A DNA stretch of 64,000 nucleotides from Pseudomonas chlororaphis subsp. piscium (GCF_003850345.1 NZ_CP027707.1:6625001-6689000), one strand, 5' to 3'. Numbered from the stretch's first letter, positions 44,550-53,626 are shown. Program-made: numbers and translations. The notes: generated by a model from the letters alone, not told the origin.

Positions 44550-46502
44550 GTGCTCAAACCTCTCACGCTTGCTGTCAGTCTTGCCGGCGTTTTGCTGTCC
44601 ACCCAGGCCCTCGCCTATGAATATGGCGAACACGCGGCCACCACCCTCGACAAACTGATCAACGACTACCCAGGCCGCTACCGTGGCACCAGCAATTTCG
44701 CCGGGGCCGCCGACTGGATGCAGAGCCAGATGGGCAGCGCCTACGACATCAGCCGCCAGGACTTTTCCTGGACCGCCGGTGGCAGCAGCCGCAGCTCGCA
44801 AAACGTGGTGGCCTACACCGCCGGGACCAAGCCGCAATACGTGGTGGTCGGCGCGCACTTCGATACCTATTTCGGCCGCCCGACCCTGCAAGGCCTGGAC
44901 GACAACGGCTCCGGCGCCAGCGTCCTGACCGAGATCGCCCGCAACCTCGGCGGGCTGCAGCTGGAAAACGGCTTGCAGGTGGTCGGCTTCGGTGCCGAGG
45001 AGGAAGGCCTGCGCGGCTCCAGGGCGTTCGTCGACTCCCTCAGCGCCAGCCAGCGCGCCAACCTGCTGGCCATGATCAACCTCGACAGCCTGATCACCGG
45101 CGACATGATGTATGCCCATGCCGGCCAGAACAGCACCGCCAATCCGGCCCTGGCCTCGTTGCGCGAACACACCCTGCGGATCGCCAGGGAACTGCAGATC
45201 AATCTGTTCACCAACCCCGGCCTCGACCCGGCATACCCCGCGGGCACCGGCTGCTGCAGCGACGGCGAAGCCTTCGAAGGGCTGAACATCCCGACTCTCT
45301 ACATCGAGGCCACCAACTGGGAAATCGGCGACCTGGACGGCTACACCCAGACCACCAACCCTGCCATCCCCGGCGGCTCCACCTGGCACGACCCCACTGA
45401 GGACAATAAGGCGGTGCTGACCAACGCCTTCGGCCAGGAGCGCATCGACCAGCGCCTGCGGGATTACTCGCGCCTGCTCAGCCGCCTGGTCCTGGAGCTG
45501 ACCAACGCCGACCTGCTGGCCTCCACCGCTTCCGGCGGCGCCGTGGCGCGCAACCAGCAGGATCATCTGCAACGCCAGCATCAGGCCATGGTCCGGCTGC
45601 ACGACCGGCGCTGGCTGACCTTGCAGGCGATGGGTCGGGAAGTCGGCAGTTTCGATGGCGAGATCGGCATCGATGGCGAATACAGCCCCGACAGCGGTTT
45701 CGACAGCGCGCCGAATCCCGAGGCCCGCCGGCTGGGAGTGCATGCCCTGGGCGATTACCAGCTCAATTCGAGCCTGAACCTCGGCGCCAGCCTCAGCTAC
45801 CAGAACGGTCGCGACAAGCTCGAGCATCGCGGCAAGCTCGACAGCGATACCTGGCAGGCCGCGGTCTACGCCTTGCTCAATGACGGCGGCCCACAATGGC
45901 TGGCCGGCGACCTGAGCATCGGTCGCACAAGCTTCGAATCCAAGCGCAACCTGGTGATCCAGGCCAACGGCGGCCCGGTGCTGCTGAACCAGAAACTGAC
46001 GGGCGATACCGACGCCCTGACCCTGGGCGCCCGCGTGCTCGGTGGTTACGACCTGGATTTCGGCGCGATCAAGAGCGGCCCCTTCGCCGGCCTCGATTAC
46101 ACCCACTACCGCATCGACCAGTTCCACGAGAAGCAGGACCTGCGCACGGCACTGAGTTATGAGGAACAGTCATTCGATTCGCTGGAAGCCAGCCTCGGCT
46201 GGCGCGTTCGCGGCGCCGTCGCTCTGCCCTACGGCATGAGCCTGTTGCCTTATGGCGACCTGGCCTGGGTCAAGGAGCTAGGGGACGGCCGCCTGGACGA
46301 CCTGGACCTGACCAGCCGAGCCGATGGTCAGGTGCGCGTGGCTCGCCTGGGTGGTGTGGACAAGAGCTTCGGCCGCGCCCAGCTCGGCAGCCAGCTGGCG
46401 ATCACGCCGCAACTGGGGCTGTACGCCGAGGTCAACGGCCGGATCGGTCACGCCGAAGGTAGCCAGACCGGCTATTCCCTCGGCGTGCAGTGGCAGTTTT
46501 AA
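44550..46502 (+). CDS. aaaA: M28 aminopeptidase autotransporter (AaaA-like)
   Basis: A 650-residue autotransporter. A signal peptide (about residues 1-22, VLLSTQALA) precedes an M28 zinc peptidase passenger (about 30-330). Its metal and catalytic residues are visible: GAHFDTYF, LDDNGSGAS, GFGAEEEGLRG, NLDSLITGD and TWHDPTED. The C-terminal about 260 residues form an autotransporter-type beta-barrel ending in GYSLGVQWQF with a terminal Phe. It matches P. aeruginosa AaaA (PA0328), a cell-surface aminopeptidase that releases N-terminal arginine. The start is GTG at 44550 with AAGGAAG upstream. It ends only 4 bp from the convergent SdiA-regulated-type gene. Nothing clear was found in the 257 bp between the rpiA hairpin and its start. 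Confidence 0.88.
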   Translation: MLKPLTLAVSLAGVLLSTQALAYEYGEHAATTLDKLINDYPGRYRGTSNFAGAADWMQSQMGSAYDISRQDFSWTAGGSSRSSQNVVAYTAGTKPQYVVVGAHFDTYFGRPTLQGLDDNGSGASVLTEIARNLGGLQLENGLQVVGFGAEEEGLRGSRAFVDSLSASQRANLLAMINLDSLITGDMMYAHAGQNSTANPALASLREHTLRIARELQINLFTNPGLDPAYPAGTGCCSDGEAFEGLNIPTLYIEATNWEIGDLDGYTQTTNPAIPGGSTWHDPTEDNKAVLTNAFGQERIDQRLRDYSRLLSRLVLELTNADLLASTASGGAVARNQQDHLQRQHQAMVRLHDRRWLTLQAMGREVGSFDGEIGIDGEYSPDSGFDSAPNPEARRLGVHALGDYQLNSSLNLGASLSYQNGRDKLEHRGKLDSDTWQAAVYALLNDGGPQWLAGDLSIGRTSFESKRNLVIQANGGPVLLNQKLTGDTDALTLGARVLGGYDLDFGAIKSGPFAGLDYTHYRIDQFHEKQDLRTALSYEEQSFDSLEASLGWRVRGAVALPYGMSLLPYGDLAWVKELGDGRLDDLDLTSRADGQVRVARLGGVDKSFGRAQLGSQLAITPQLGLYAEVNGRIGHAEGSQTGYSLGVQWQF

Positions 46503-46506
46503 GGGG

Positions 46507-47418
46507 TTACTGGGCCGGCTTCTTGAAGACGTAGAACAGGTTCGGTTCACTGACCAGGTACAGGGTGCCGTCGTCGTCCATGGCGATGCCTTCGGCCTGC
46601 GGCACCGTGGCCTGCAACCCTTGCCGGCCCTTGCGCAGCGACATGGTGCTCAGGGGCCGGCCATCCACATCCAGTTCCAGCACCAGCCACGACTCATCCG
46701 ACAGCGCCAGCAGATGCCCGGTGCGCTCGTCGTATTGCAGGCTGGACAGGTCACGCACGAACAACCCGGCATCGCGCTTGGGGTTGTTGACCACATGCAC
46801 CGCGTAGGACTTCTCCGGGTCGTAATGCGGGAAGCCCTTGACCTCGTAGATCAGCATCGGGTCGCGCTCCTTGGCGACGAACAGGCGCTTGCCCACCGAA
46901 TCGTAGGCCAGGCCCTCGAAACCCTTGTTGTCGCTCATGTGCACACCCAGGGTCATCTGCTCGGCGTCCGCGGCGTCGAGGAACACCGTGTCCTCCTGCA
47001 GATGAATCTTGATCAGCCGCTGCTGGCGCTCGTCGGTGATCACGTAGGTGTCGGCGCTGATGAACTCGACCGCTTCCGGGTCGCCAAAACCGGTCAGGGC
47101 GATGCGCCGCAGAATGCGCCCGTCGAGCGACAGTTCGATCAGCTCGGAATTTTTGTTGGTCACGGTGAACAGGCTTTTGCGCACCGGGTCGTAGGTCAGC
47201 GCCGAGACATCATCCAGGCCTTCGATCCTTTGCCCTTCGAGGATCACCCGATAGCCATCCAGGCCAATGGCCTCGGTGTTGACCGGCTGCGACATGACCC
47301 GCCAGTTGAACCACAGCCGCTCGAAGTAGCGGTGGTGCTGCCCGGCAATGCCCAGCAACACCAGCACGATAAAACACAGGAGAAGGAACAGCGGTTTGGG
47401 ATAGGCGAGTCGACGCAT
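46507..47418 (-). CDS. Membrane-anchored SdiA-regulated-type beta-propeller protein (1)
   Basis: A 303-residue protein with an N-terminal membrane anchor (FLLLCFIVLVLLGIAG, residues about 11-27) and a periplasmic domain of the SdiA-regulated/YjiK family, a six-bladed-propeller-like fold. Repeating elements include VSALTYDPVRKSLFTVTNKN, EAVEFISADTYVITDE and GLAYDSVGKRLFVAKE; it ends in YLVSEPNLFYVFKK. The second gene encodes a paralog with the same layout. Function is unknown; extracellular or periplasmic sensing and lactonase-like activities are possibilities for the fold. ATG 47418. Confidence 0.8.
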   Translation of the reverse strand: MRRLAYPKPLFLLLCFIVLVLLGIAGQHHRYFERLWFNWRVMSQPVNTEAIGLDGYRVILEGQRIEGLDDVSALTYDPVRKSLFTVTNKNSELIELSLDGRILRRIALTGFGDPEAVEFISADTYVITDERQQRLIKIHLQEDTVFLDAADAEQMTLGVHMSDNKGFEGLAYDSVGKRLFVAKERDPMLIYEVKGFPHYDPEKSYAVHVVNNPKRDAGLFVRDLSSLQYDERTGHLLALSDESWLVLELDVDGRPLSTMSLRKGRQGLQATVPQAEGIAMDDDGTLYLVSEPNLFYVFKKPAQ

Positions 47419-47534
47419 GCTGGCAAGCTCAAATACAAATCAGGCGGATGAAATATCACAGCCGGATGAATTTAAACTTAATCGCAGCGGGCGTATGCCG
47501 GATTTACGGCCTTTGGCCGCCAGAAACTTCTGAA

Positions 47535-48464
47535 TCAGTGCTTCTCAAAGCGATAGAACAGGTTGGGTTCGCTGACCATGTACAGGTTGCCCTGCTCATC
47601 CATGGCCACGCCCTCGGCCCGCGGGATGGTGTTTTTCAGGCCGTTGAAACCGCCCAGCAAGGTCATGAAGCTGACCTGCTCACCGGTTTCGTCCAGCTCC
47701 AGCAGCATGTGCGAGTCGGCGGACAGCACCAGGGTGTGGCCGGTGCGTGGGTCGATGCTCAGGGCGGACAGGTTGCGCAGGTCCAGCTCATCGCTTTCCA
47801 GCTTCTGCTTGTCACCCTTGAGGGTCTGGCTGCCGTCGCTGCTCCAGGTGAACAGTGCCGGCGGACGCTCCTCGCCCAGCAGCAATTGCTGCTTGCGCGG
47901 GTCCCAGGCCACGGCTTCGAACGCCTTGTTCTGGTCCTGCGACGGCCCCAGGTCGTATTTCGGGAAGTCGGCAATATTCAGCTCGCGGGTATTGGCATCC
48001 ACCTTGACGATGGTCAGCAGGTGGTCGCGCTCGTCGACGATCCCCAACAGGCCGTTCTCCATGACCGTCACCCCTTCCGGGTTGCTCCAACCCACCAGCG
48101 GCATCTTGCGCAGCACATCGCCCTGCAGGTTCAGCTCGACCAGGAACGGGTTCTTGCCCATCACCGAAAACAGGGTCTTGGTCTGCGGGTTGTAGGCCAG
48201 GTCGGAGGCCTCGTCCTTCTCCATGCCCGGCAGCGCCTTGGCATCGATCACCGCGCGATAATCCGGCAGCCAGACACTTTCCTGGCGCTCGGCCGGGGTT
48301 TCGAAACGCTCCAGCACCCAGAGCAGGCCACGGTCGTCCCAGTGCATGGCAATCGCGACGCCATAGCTCACGATGCCCGCCAGCAACAGCCAGGAATACC
48401 AACGCATGTGGAACAAACCGCGACGACGAACCGTTTGAAGCTCGGGGGTGTGAGGCATGGACAT
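47535..48464 (-). CDS. Membrane-anchored SdiA-regulated-type beta-propeller protein (2)
   Basis: A 309-residue paralog of the protein encoded next to it, sharing the N-terminal anchor (SWLLLAGIVSYGVAIAMHW), the propeller blades (ASDLAYNPQTKTLFSVMGKN, EGVTVMENGLLGIVDERD) and the C-terminal NLYMVSEPNLFYRFEK. Start ATG 48464 lacks a good ribosome site, and ATG 48458 or 48407 are alternatives. It lies 116 bp upstream of its paralog on the same strand, so a tandem duplication followed by divergence is likely. No functional assignment can be made. Confidence 0.78.
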   Translation of the reverse strand: MSMPHTPELQTVRRRGLFHMRWYSWLLLAGIVSYGVAIAMHWDDRGLLWVLERFETPAERQESVWLPDYRAVIDAKALPGMEKDEASDLAYNPQTKTLFSVMGKNPFLVELNLQGDVLRKMPLVGWSNPEGVTVMENGLLGIVDERDHLLTIVKVDANTRELNIADFPKYDLGPSQDQNKAFEAVAWDPRKQQLLLGEERPPALFTWSSDGSQTLKGDKQKLESDELDLRNLSALSIDPRTGHTLVLSADSHMLLELDETGEQVSFMTLLGGFNGLKNTIPRAEGVAMDEQGNLYMVSEPNLFYRFEKH

Positions 48465-48609
48465 GGGGAGCGCGTTCCAAAAAGTCAGCTATTGGTAATA
48501 GCACATCGGGGCAGACTCAGACGCCTGGACGCGGAAAATTATCCAGACCGGATGTGAAAAATTCGGAAAAAGTCAGAAATATCCTGGATTTCTACGCGTT
48601 CTTAGGAGA

Positions 48610-48632
48610 GGCCCGCCCGTTGCAGGCGGGCC
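48610..48632 (-). terminator. GC-rich hairpin after the FAA hydrolase gene
   Basis: The arms GGCCCGCC and GGCGGGCC enclose a seven-base loop just past the stop of the hydrolase gene. A T-run is lacking, so termination is tentative. Confidence 0.45.
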
Positions 48633-48640
48633 CCGCTGAG

Positions 48641-49306
48641 TCAGCTGACGCGACTTTCGAAGCGGCTGGCGCCCGGCAACTCCAGCACCAGTTCGTCGCC
48701 CACGTTCAGCGGACCGACGCCCACCGGCGTACCGGTCAGGATCACGTCGCCCGCCTGCAAGGAGAAGCAGCCGGCCATGTACTGGATCATCGGTACGATC
48801 GGGTTGAGCATGATGCTGCTGTTGCCGTCCTGACGGACCTCGCCGTTGATGGTCAGGCGAATGTCGATGTCGGTGAGGTCCGGGAAGGTGCTACCCACTA
48901 CGAATGGCGCCAGCACGCAGGCGCCGTCGAAGCACTTGGAGATTTCCCAGGGCAACCCCTTGGCCTTGAGCTCGGCCTGCTTGTCGCGCAGGGTCAGGTC
49001 CAGGGCCGGGGCGAAGCCGGAGATGGCGTCCAGCACTTCTTCGCGGCTGGGTTTGGTCGACAGCGGCTTGCCGATCAATACCGCGATTTCCGCCTCGTAA
49101 TGCACGGAGCCACGCTCGGTGGGGATGGCAAAACCGCCTTCCAGCGGCACCACGCAACTGCCCGGCTTGATAAACAGCAGCGGCTCGGTCGGCACCGGAT
49201 TGTCCAGTTCCTTGGCGTGCTCGGCATAGTTGCGCCCGATGCACACGATCTTGCCGACCGGGAAATGAATACGGGTACCGTCGACATACTGGTGCTGATA
49301 GCTCAT
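48641..49306 (-). CDS. Fumarylacetoacetate hydrolase-family protein
   Basis: A 221-residue FAH-superfamily enzyme. The N-terminal GKIVCIGRNYAEHAKEL and the metal-binding VHYEAEIAVLIGKPL, with the acidic ligands, are conserved. ILTGTPVGVGPLNVGD is the C-terminal signature. Small members hydrolyse acylpyruvates or decarboxylate oxaloacetate; the substrate is not determined. ATG 49306. It follows the D2HGDH gene by 56 bp on the same strand and may be cotranscribed, which would fit a role in clearing a 2-oxo acid, but that is inference. Confidence 0.87.
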   Translation of the reverse strand: MSYQHQYVDGTRIHFPVGKIVCIGRNYAEHAKELDNPVPTEPLLFIKPGSCVVPLEGGFAIPTERGSVHYEAEIAVLIGKPLSTKPSREEVLDAISGFAPALDLTLRDKQAELKAKGLPWEISKCFDGACVLAPFVVGSTFPDLTDIDIRLTINGEVRQDGNSSIMLNPIVPMIQYMAGCFSLQAGDVILTGTPVGVGPLNVGDELVLELPGASRFESRVS

Positions 49307-49362
49307 TACCGACTCCTGCTCGTTTGGTTCATCAGGTACCGCTGCTTGAATGACCCTGGGGG

Positions 49363-50757
49363 TCAAACAGCGAAAATCTTGCCCGGGTTCATGATGCCGT
49401 TCGGGTCGAACACCGCCTTGACCGCCTTCATGTAGTCGATTTCCACCGGCGAACGGCTGTAGATCAGGTAATCGCGCTTGGTCATGCCCACGCCGTGCTC
49501 GGCGGAAATCGAGCCGTTGTACTTCTCGACGGTTTCGAACACCCACTTGTTGACGGTGGCGCACTTGGCGAAGAACTCGTCCTTGCTCAGGTCATCCGGC
49601 TTGAGGATATTCAGGTGCAGGTTGCCGTCGCCGATGTGGCCATACCAGACCACTTCGAAGTCCGGGTAGTTTTCCGCGACGATCGCGTCAATATCCTTGA
49701 GGAAAGCCGGCACCTTCGACACGGTGACCGAAATGTCGTTCTTGTACGGAGTCCAGTGCGAGATGGTTTCGGAGATGTACTCGCGCAACTTCCACAGGTT
49801 CTGCAGTTGTTGCTCGCTCTGGCTCATCACGCCGTCCAGCACCCAGCCCTGCTCCACGCAGTGCTCGAAAGTGGCCAGGGCGTGGTTGGCCACGTCCTCG
49901 TTGCTGGCTTCGAACTCCAGCAGCACATAGAACGGGCAGTCGGTCTCGAACGGCGCCGGTACGTCACCACGGCCGAGGATCTTGGCCAGGGCCTTGTCGG
50001 AGAAGAATTCGAAGGCGGTCAGGTCGAGCTTGCCCTGGAAGGCATGCAGCACCGGCATGATCGAGTCGAAATCCGGAGTCCCGAGCACCATCGCCGTGAG
50101 GTTGTTCGGCGCGCGCTCCAGGCGCATGGTGGCTTCGACTACAAAGCCCAGGGTGCCTTCGGCGCCGATGAACAGCTGGCGCAGGTCATAGCCGGTGGCG
50201 TTCTTGACCAAATCCTTGTTCAGCTCCAGCAGGTCGCCCTTGCCGGTGACCACCTTCATCCCAGCCACCCAGTTGCGGGTCATGCCGTAGCGAATCACCT
50301 TGATCCCGCCGGCATTGGTGGCGATATTGCCGCCAATCTGGCTGGAACCGGCGGAAGCGAAGTCCACCGGGTAATACAGGCCGTTTTCTTCGGCGCGGTT
50401 CTGCAGCTGCTCGGTCACCACGCCCGGCTGGCAGACCGCGGTACGGTCAGTCAGGTTCAGGTCGAGGATCTGGTTCATGTAGTCGAAAGACACCACCACT
50501 TCACCATTGGCCGCCACGGCGGCAGCCGACAGGCCGGTACGGCCGCCGGACGGCACCAGCGCGACCTTGTGCTGGTTGGCCCAGCGCACGATGGCCTGGA
50601 CCTGCTCGATGGTCTTGGGAAAGACGATGGCGCTGGGCGCCGGGGCGAAGTGTTTGGTCCAGTCCTTGCCGTAAGCGTTGAGGGAGTCGGCATCGGTCAG
50701 GACCTTGCCCGCCTCGACCAGGGTCTTCAGCTCATCAATCAGCGCAGGATTGGTCAT
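49363..50757 (-). CDS. d2hgdh: D-2-hydroxyglutarate dehydrogenase
   Basis: A 464-residue FAD-dependent 2-hydroxyacid dehydrogenase (GlcD/VAO type). The FAD-binding PCMH domain has VALVPSGGRTGLSAAAV and ASAGSSQIGGNIATNAGG. The C-terminal oxidase domain has WYGHIGDGNLHLNI with metal-binding histidines and ISAEHGVGMTKRDYL. It oxidises D-2-hydroxyglutarate to 2-oxoglutarate, passing electrons to an electron-transfer flavoprotein. It is divergent from serA; coupling of these two enzymes has been shown in Pseudomonas, since SerA makes D-2-hydroxyglutarate while oxidising 3-phosphoglycerate. Start ATG 50757. A broader D-lactate/glycolate oxidase role is the alternative. Confidence 0.87.
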   Translation of the reverse strand: MTNPALIDELKTLVEAGKVLTDADSLNAYGKDWTKHFAPAPSAIVFPKTIEQVQAIVRWANQHKVALVPSGGRTGLSAAAVAANGEVVVSFDYMNQILDLNLTDRTAVCQPGVVTEQLQNRAEENGLYYPVDFASAGSSQIGGNIATNAGGIKVIRYGMTRNWVAGMKVVTGKGDLLELNKDLVKNATGYDLRQLFIGAEGTLGFVVEATMRLERAPNNLTAMVLGTPDFDSIMPVLHAFQGKLDLTAFEFFSDKALAKILGRGDVPAPFETDCPFYVLLEFEASNEDVANHALATFEHCVEQGWVLDGVMSQSEQQLQNLWKLREYISETISHWTPYKNDISVTVSKVPAFLKDIDAIVAENYPDFEVVWYGHIGDGNLHLNILKPDDLSKDEFFAKCATVNKWVFETVEKYNGSISAEHGVGMTKRDYLIYSRSPVEIDYMKAVKAVFDPNGIMNPGKIFAV

Positions 50758-50831
50758 CGACAGAACTCTCGAACAATTCATGGTCATCCTGAGAACGCTT
50801 CACGTCGCAGGAACGAGTGTTTCGCGGGGTC

Positions 50832-50847
50832 CGTATGCTAGCATACG
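50832..50847. promoter_or_regulatory. Perfect 16-bp palindrome between D2HGDH gene and serA
   Basis: CGTATGCTAGCATACG is a perfect inverted repeat, flanked by GGGGT on the left and ACCCC on the right with a one-base offset, in the 204-bp divergent region. It is well placed as an operator for either or both genes. Confidence 0.6.
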
Positions 50848-50961
50848 ACCCCCCGCAGAATAGTGCCGAAGGGCGTTCTGCGGCGACGGCTTTCCTGCCG
50901 TCCGGGTCAGCATCTGTTGACCATTTCCTGCCATTTTTCTCCGGGACACAGGTTTACGCAG

Positions 50962-52191
50962 ATGAGCAAGACTTCTCTCGATAAGAGCAAGATCAAGTTC
51001 CTTCTTCTCGAAGGCGTCCACCAATCGGCTGTCGACGTCCTCAAGGCCGCGGGCTACACCAGTATCGAGTACCTCACCGGTTCTCTGCCGGAAGCCCAAC
51101 TGAAGGAAAAGATCGCTGATGCGCACTTCATCGGCATTCGCTCCCGCACCCAACTGACCGAAGAAATCTTCGATCACGCGAAGAAGCTGGTCGCTGTAGG
51201 GTGCTTCTGCATCGGCACCAACCAGGTCGACCTCGACGCGGCTCGCGAGCGCGGTATCGCGGTGTTCAACGCACCCTACTCCAACACCCGTTCCGTAGCC
51301 GAACTGGTGCTGGCCGAAGCGATCCTGCTGCTGCGCGGTATCCCAGAGAAGAACGCCTCCTGCCACCGTGGCGGCTGGATCAAGAGCGCGGCCAACTCCT
51401 TCGAGATCCGTGGCAAGAAGCTGGGCATCGTCGGCTACGGCTCGATCGGCACCCAACTGTCGGTCCTGGCCGAAGGCTTAGGGATGCAGGTGTTCTTCTA
51501 CGACACCGTGACCAAGCTGCCACTGGGTAACGCCACCCAGGTCGGCAACCTGCACGAGCTGCTGGGCATGTCCGACATCGTCACCCTGCACGTTCCGGAA
51601 ACCGCTGCCACCCAGTGGATGATCGGCGAGAAGGAAATCCGCGCCATCAAGAAAGGCGGCATCCTGATCAACGCCGCCCGCGGCACCGTGGTCGAGCTGG
51701 ACCAGCTGGCTGCTGCGATCAAGGACAAGCACCTGATCGGCGCCGCCATCGACGTGTTCCCGGTGGAGCCACGCTCCAACGACGAAGAGTTCGAAAGCCC
51801 GCTGCGTGGCCTGGACAACGTGATCCTGACCCCGCACATCGGTGGTTCGACCGCTGAAGCCCAGGCCAACATCGGCCTGGAAGTGGCGGAGAAGCTGGTC
51901 AAGTACAGCGACAACGGTACTTCGGTATCGTCCGTGAACTTCCCGGAAGTGGCCCTGCCGGCTCACCCTGGCAAGCACCGCCTGCTGCACATCCACGAGA
52001 ACATCCCGGGTGTGATGAGCGAGATCAACAAGGTCTTCGCCGAAAACAGCATCAACATCTCCGGTCAGTTCCTGCAGACCAACGAGAAGGTTGGCTACGT
52101 GGTGATCGACGTCGACGCCGAATACTCGGAGCTGGCGCAAGAGAAGCTGCAACACGTCAACGGCACCATCCGCAGCCGCGTGCTGTTCTAA
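50962..52191 (+). CDS. serA: D-3-phosphoglycerate dehydrogenase
   Basis: A 409-residue NAD-dependent enzyme starting serine synthesis. The NAD-binding loop is GIVGYGSIGTQLSVLAEGLG, the catalytic Arg is in LINAARGTVVELD, and the His in TPHIGGSTAEAQ. The C-terminal ACT domain (about 335-409, LLHIHENIPGVMSEINKVF) gives serine feedback. The length is that of the E. coli-type enzyme. E. coli SerA also reduces 2-oxoglutarate to D-2-hydroxyglutarate. ATG 50962 is chosen as the family start. A strong terminator follows. Confidence 0.97.
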   Translation: MSKTSLDKSKIKFLLLEGVHQSAVDVLKAAGYTSIEYLTGSLPEAQLKEKIADAHFIGIRSRTQLTEEIFDHAKKLVAVGCFCIGTNQVDLDAARERGIAVFNAPYSNTRSVAELVLAEAILLLRGIPEKNASCHRGGWIKSAANSFEIRGKKLGIVGYGSIGTQLSVLAEGLGMQVFFYDTVTKLPLGNATQVGNLHELLGMSDIVTLHVPETAATQWMIGEKEIRAIKKGGILINAARGTVVELDQLAAAIKDKHLIGAAIDVFPVEPRSNDEEFESPLRGLDNVILTPHIGGSTAEAQANIGLEVAEKLVKYSDNGTSVSSVNFPEVALPAHPGKHRLLHIHENIPGVMSEINKVFAENSINISGQFLQTNEKVGYVVIDVDAEYSELAQEKLQHVNGTIRSRVLF

Positions 52192-52202
52192 GCACTCGCT
52201 GG

Positions 52203-52241
52203 CAATAAAAAAGGGAGGCCCTGGGGCCTCCCTTTTTATTT
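52203..52241. terminator. Bidirectional rho-independent terminator after serA
   Basis: The stem AAAAAGGGAGGCC / GGCCTCCCTTTTT has a short loop and A/T tracts on both sides, between convergent serA and the DUF4399 gene. Confidence 0.92.
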
Positions 52242-52264
52242 ACAGGCAGTTATTTACAGGCAGT
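52237..52264. repeat. 14-bp tandem duplication
   Basis: TATTTACAGGCAGT occurs twice in direct succession right after the serA terminator stem. Confidence 0.9.
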
Positions 52265-52278
52265 TTTTGCCGCCGCGC

Positions 52279-52716
52279 TTACTTGACGGTGATGGTGATC
52301 TTTTCCGAAACGATTGGCGGGTCGAACGGCACATGGTTCTTGTCGCCCAGCTCCAGCTGCAGGGTGTGCTTGCCCGGGGCCAGGGTCAGCTCGGTTTCGG
52401 TCTGGGCCTTGCCGAAGTGGATGTGCTGGGCGTCGGCCGGGATCGGCATATTTTCGGCCGGCAGTTTGTCGACGTCGACCAGCAGGTGGTGGTGCCCGGT
52501 GTGCGGAGTCTGGTCGCCGGCGGGAGCCAGGGAGATGTCGCTGACGCCGAACTTGACCTTGAAGGTCTTGGCCACGGTATCGCCATTGACCGGGGTGACG
52601 ATAAAGACAGAAGCGCCTTCCGGCGCCTTGGTGCGAGGAATATCCGCCGCAGAAGCCAGCATCGAAGCCCCCAGCATCAGGCCGGCCAATGCAGCACGAG
52701 ATATAAAGGTTTTCAT
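52279..52716 (-). CDS. DUF4399 exported protein
   Basis: A 145-residue secreted protein: a signal peptide (about residues 1-24, LAGLMLGASMLASAA) and one DUF4399 domain with VFIVTPVNGDTVAKTFKVKFG and the His-rich HTGHHHLLVDV, plus AQHIHFGKAQTE. The clustered histidines suggest metal binding, but no function is established for the family. ATG 52716 is chosen because the signal peptide begins there. The gene is divergent from the binding-protein gene. Confidence 0.85.
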   Translation of the reverse strand: MKTFISRAALAGLMLGASMLASAADIPRTKAPEGASVFIVTPVNGDTVAKTFKVKFGVSDISLAPAGDQTPHTGHHHLLVDVDKLPAENMPIPADAQHIHFGKAQTETELTLAPGKHTLQLELGDKNHVPFDPPIVSEKITITVK

Positions 52717-52849
52717 TCTATTCTCCAGTTTTTCCGCAAAATCGGTACGGTTATGACAACTTCGTGGCATATCGTTGTCGAAGGGCAATCAACACCATAG
52801 CAAAGCGAGCCTGAACAGCGCATCGCACATATAAATTCAAGGAGTGACC

Positions 52850-53623
52850 ATGCGTTTTCTGCCTGGCCTGATACTTTTGCTACCCCTTGTGAGCACTTAC
52901 GCTCAAGCCGAACTGATCGACGATGTGAATGACCGCGGGGAACTGCGTATCGCCCTGGAGGCCAACACCCCGCCCTTCAACTTCAAGGACGACGGCAAAC
53001 TCACCGGCTTCGAAGTCGAACTGGGCCAACTGCTCGCCCGGGAGCTGGATGTGCGAGCGGACTTCGTGGTCACCGACGCCGCCGACCTGCTGCCCGGCGT
53101 CGAAAGCGGCCGCTACGACGTTGCCATCAATCACATAGCAATGACTCCGGAACTCAAGGATCGTTTCGACTTCAGCGAGCCTTACAGTTATTCCAGCGCA
53201 CAATTGATCGTACGCAAGGAAGAAAAGCGCGCGCTGGCCAGCCTGCAGGCGCTCCAGGGCCAGGCACTGGGCGTGGCCCAGGGCAGCCAGTTCGTCGAGC
53301 AGGCGCGCACCGTGGACGGCATCGACCTGCACAGCTACCCGAACGCCCAGCAACCCATCAAGGATGTGGCGGACAAGCAGCTCGATGCCGCCATCAGCGA
53401 CCGCCTGCTGATTCCCTACGCCATTCGCGACAGCCGCCTGCCGGTGAAGGAAGGTGCCAAAGTCGGGCCGACCCTGAGCCTGGCGATACCGTTCCAGAAA
53501 GGTAACCCGGCGTTCCAGGCAAGCCTCGACGGCGCGCTGCAGCGCATCAAGGCCGATGGCCGGCTGATGGCGTTGTCGGAAAAATGGTTCGGCATGGATG
53601 CGAGCAAGCCGCCCAAGCCTTGA
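52850..53623 (+). CDS. Polar amino-acid-type periplasmic binding protein (orphan)
   Basis: A 257-residue family 3 solute-binding protein. A signal peptide (about residues 1-20, LVSTYAQA) is followed by the typical GELRIALEANTPPFNFKDDGKLTGFEVELGQLLA and DFVVTDAADLLPGVESGRYDV, then the second lobe. Such proteins deliver amino acids, often cystine or basic ones, to an ABC permease, but no permease or ATPase gene is adjacent here. ATG 52850 is preceded by GGAG; a GTG six bases earlier is less likely. Confidence 0.87.
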   Translation: MRFLPGLILLLPLVSTYAQAELIDDVNDRGELRIALEANTPPFNFKDDGKLTGFEVELGQLLARELDVRADFVVTDAADLLPGVESGRYDVAINHIAMTPELKDRFDFSEPYSYSSAQLIVRKEEKRALASLQALQGQALGVAQGSQFVEQARTVDGIDLHSYPNAQQPIKDVADKQLDAAISDRLLIPYAIRDSRLPVKEGAKVGPTLSLAIPFQKGNPAFQASLDGALQRIKADGRLMALSEKWFGMDASKPPKP

Positions 53624-53626
53624 TGC

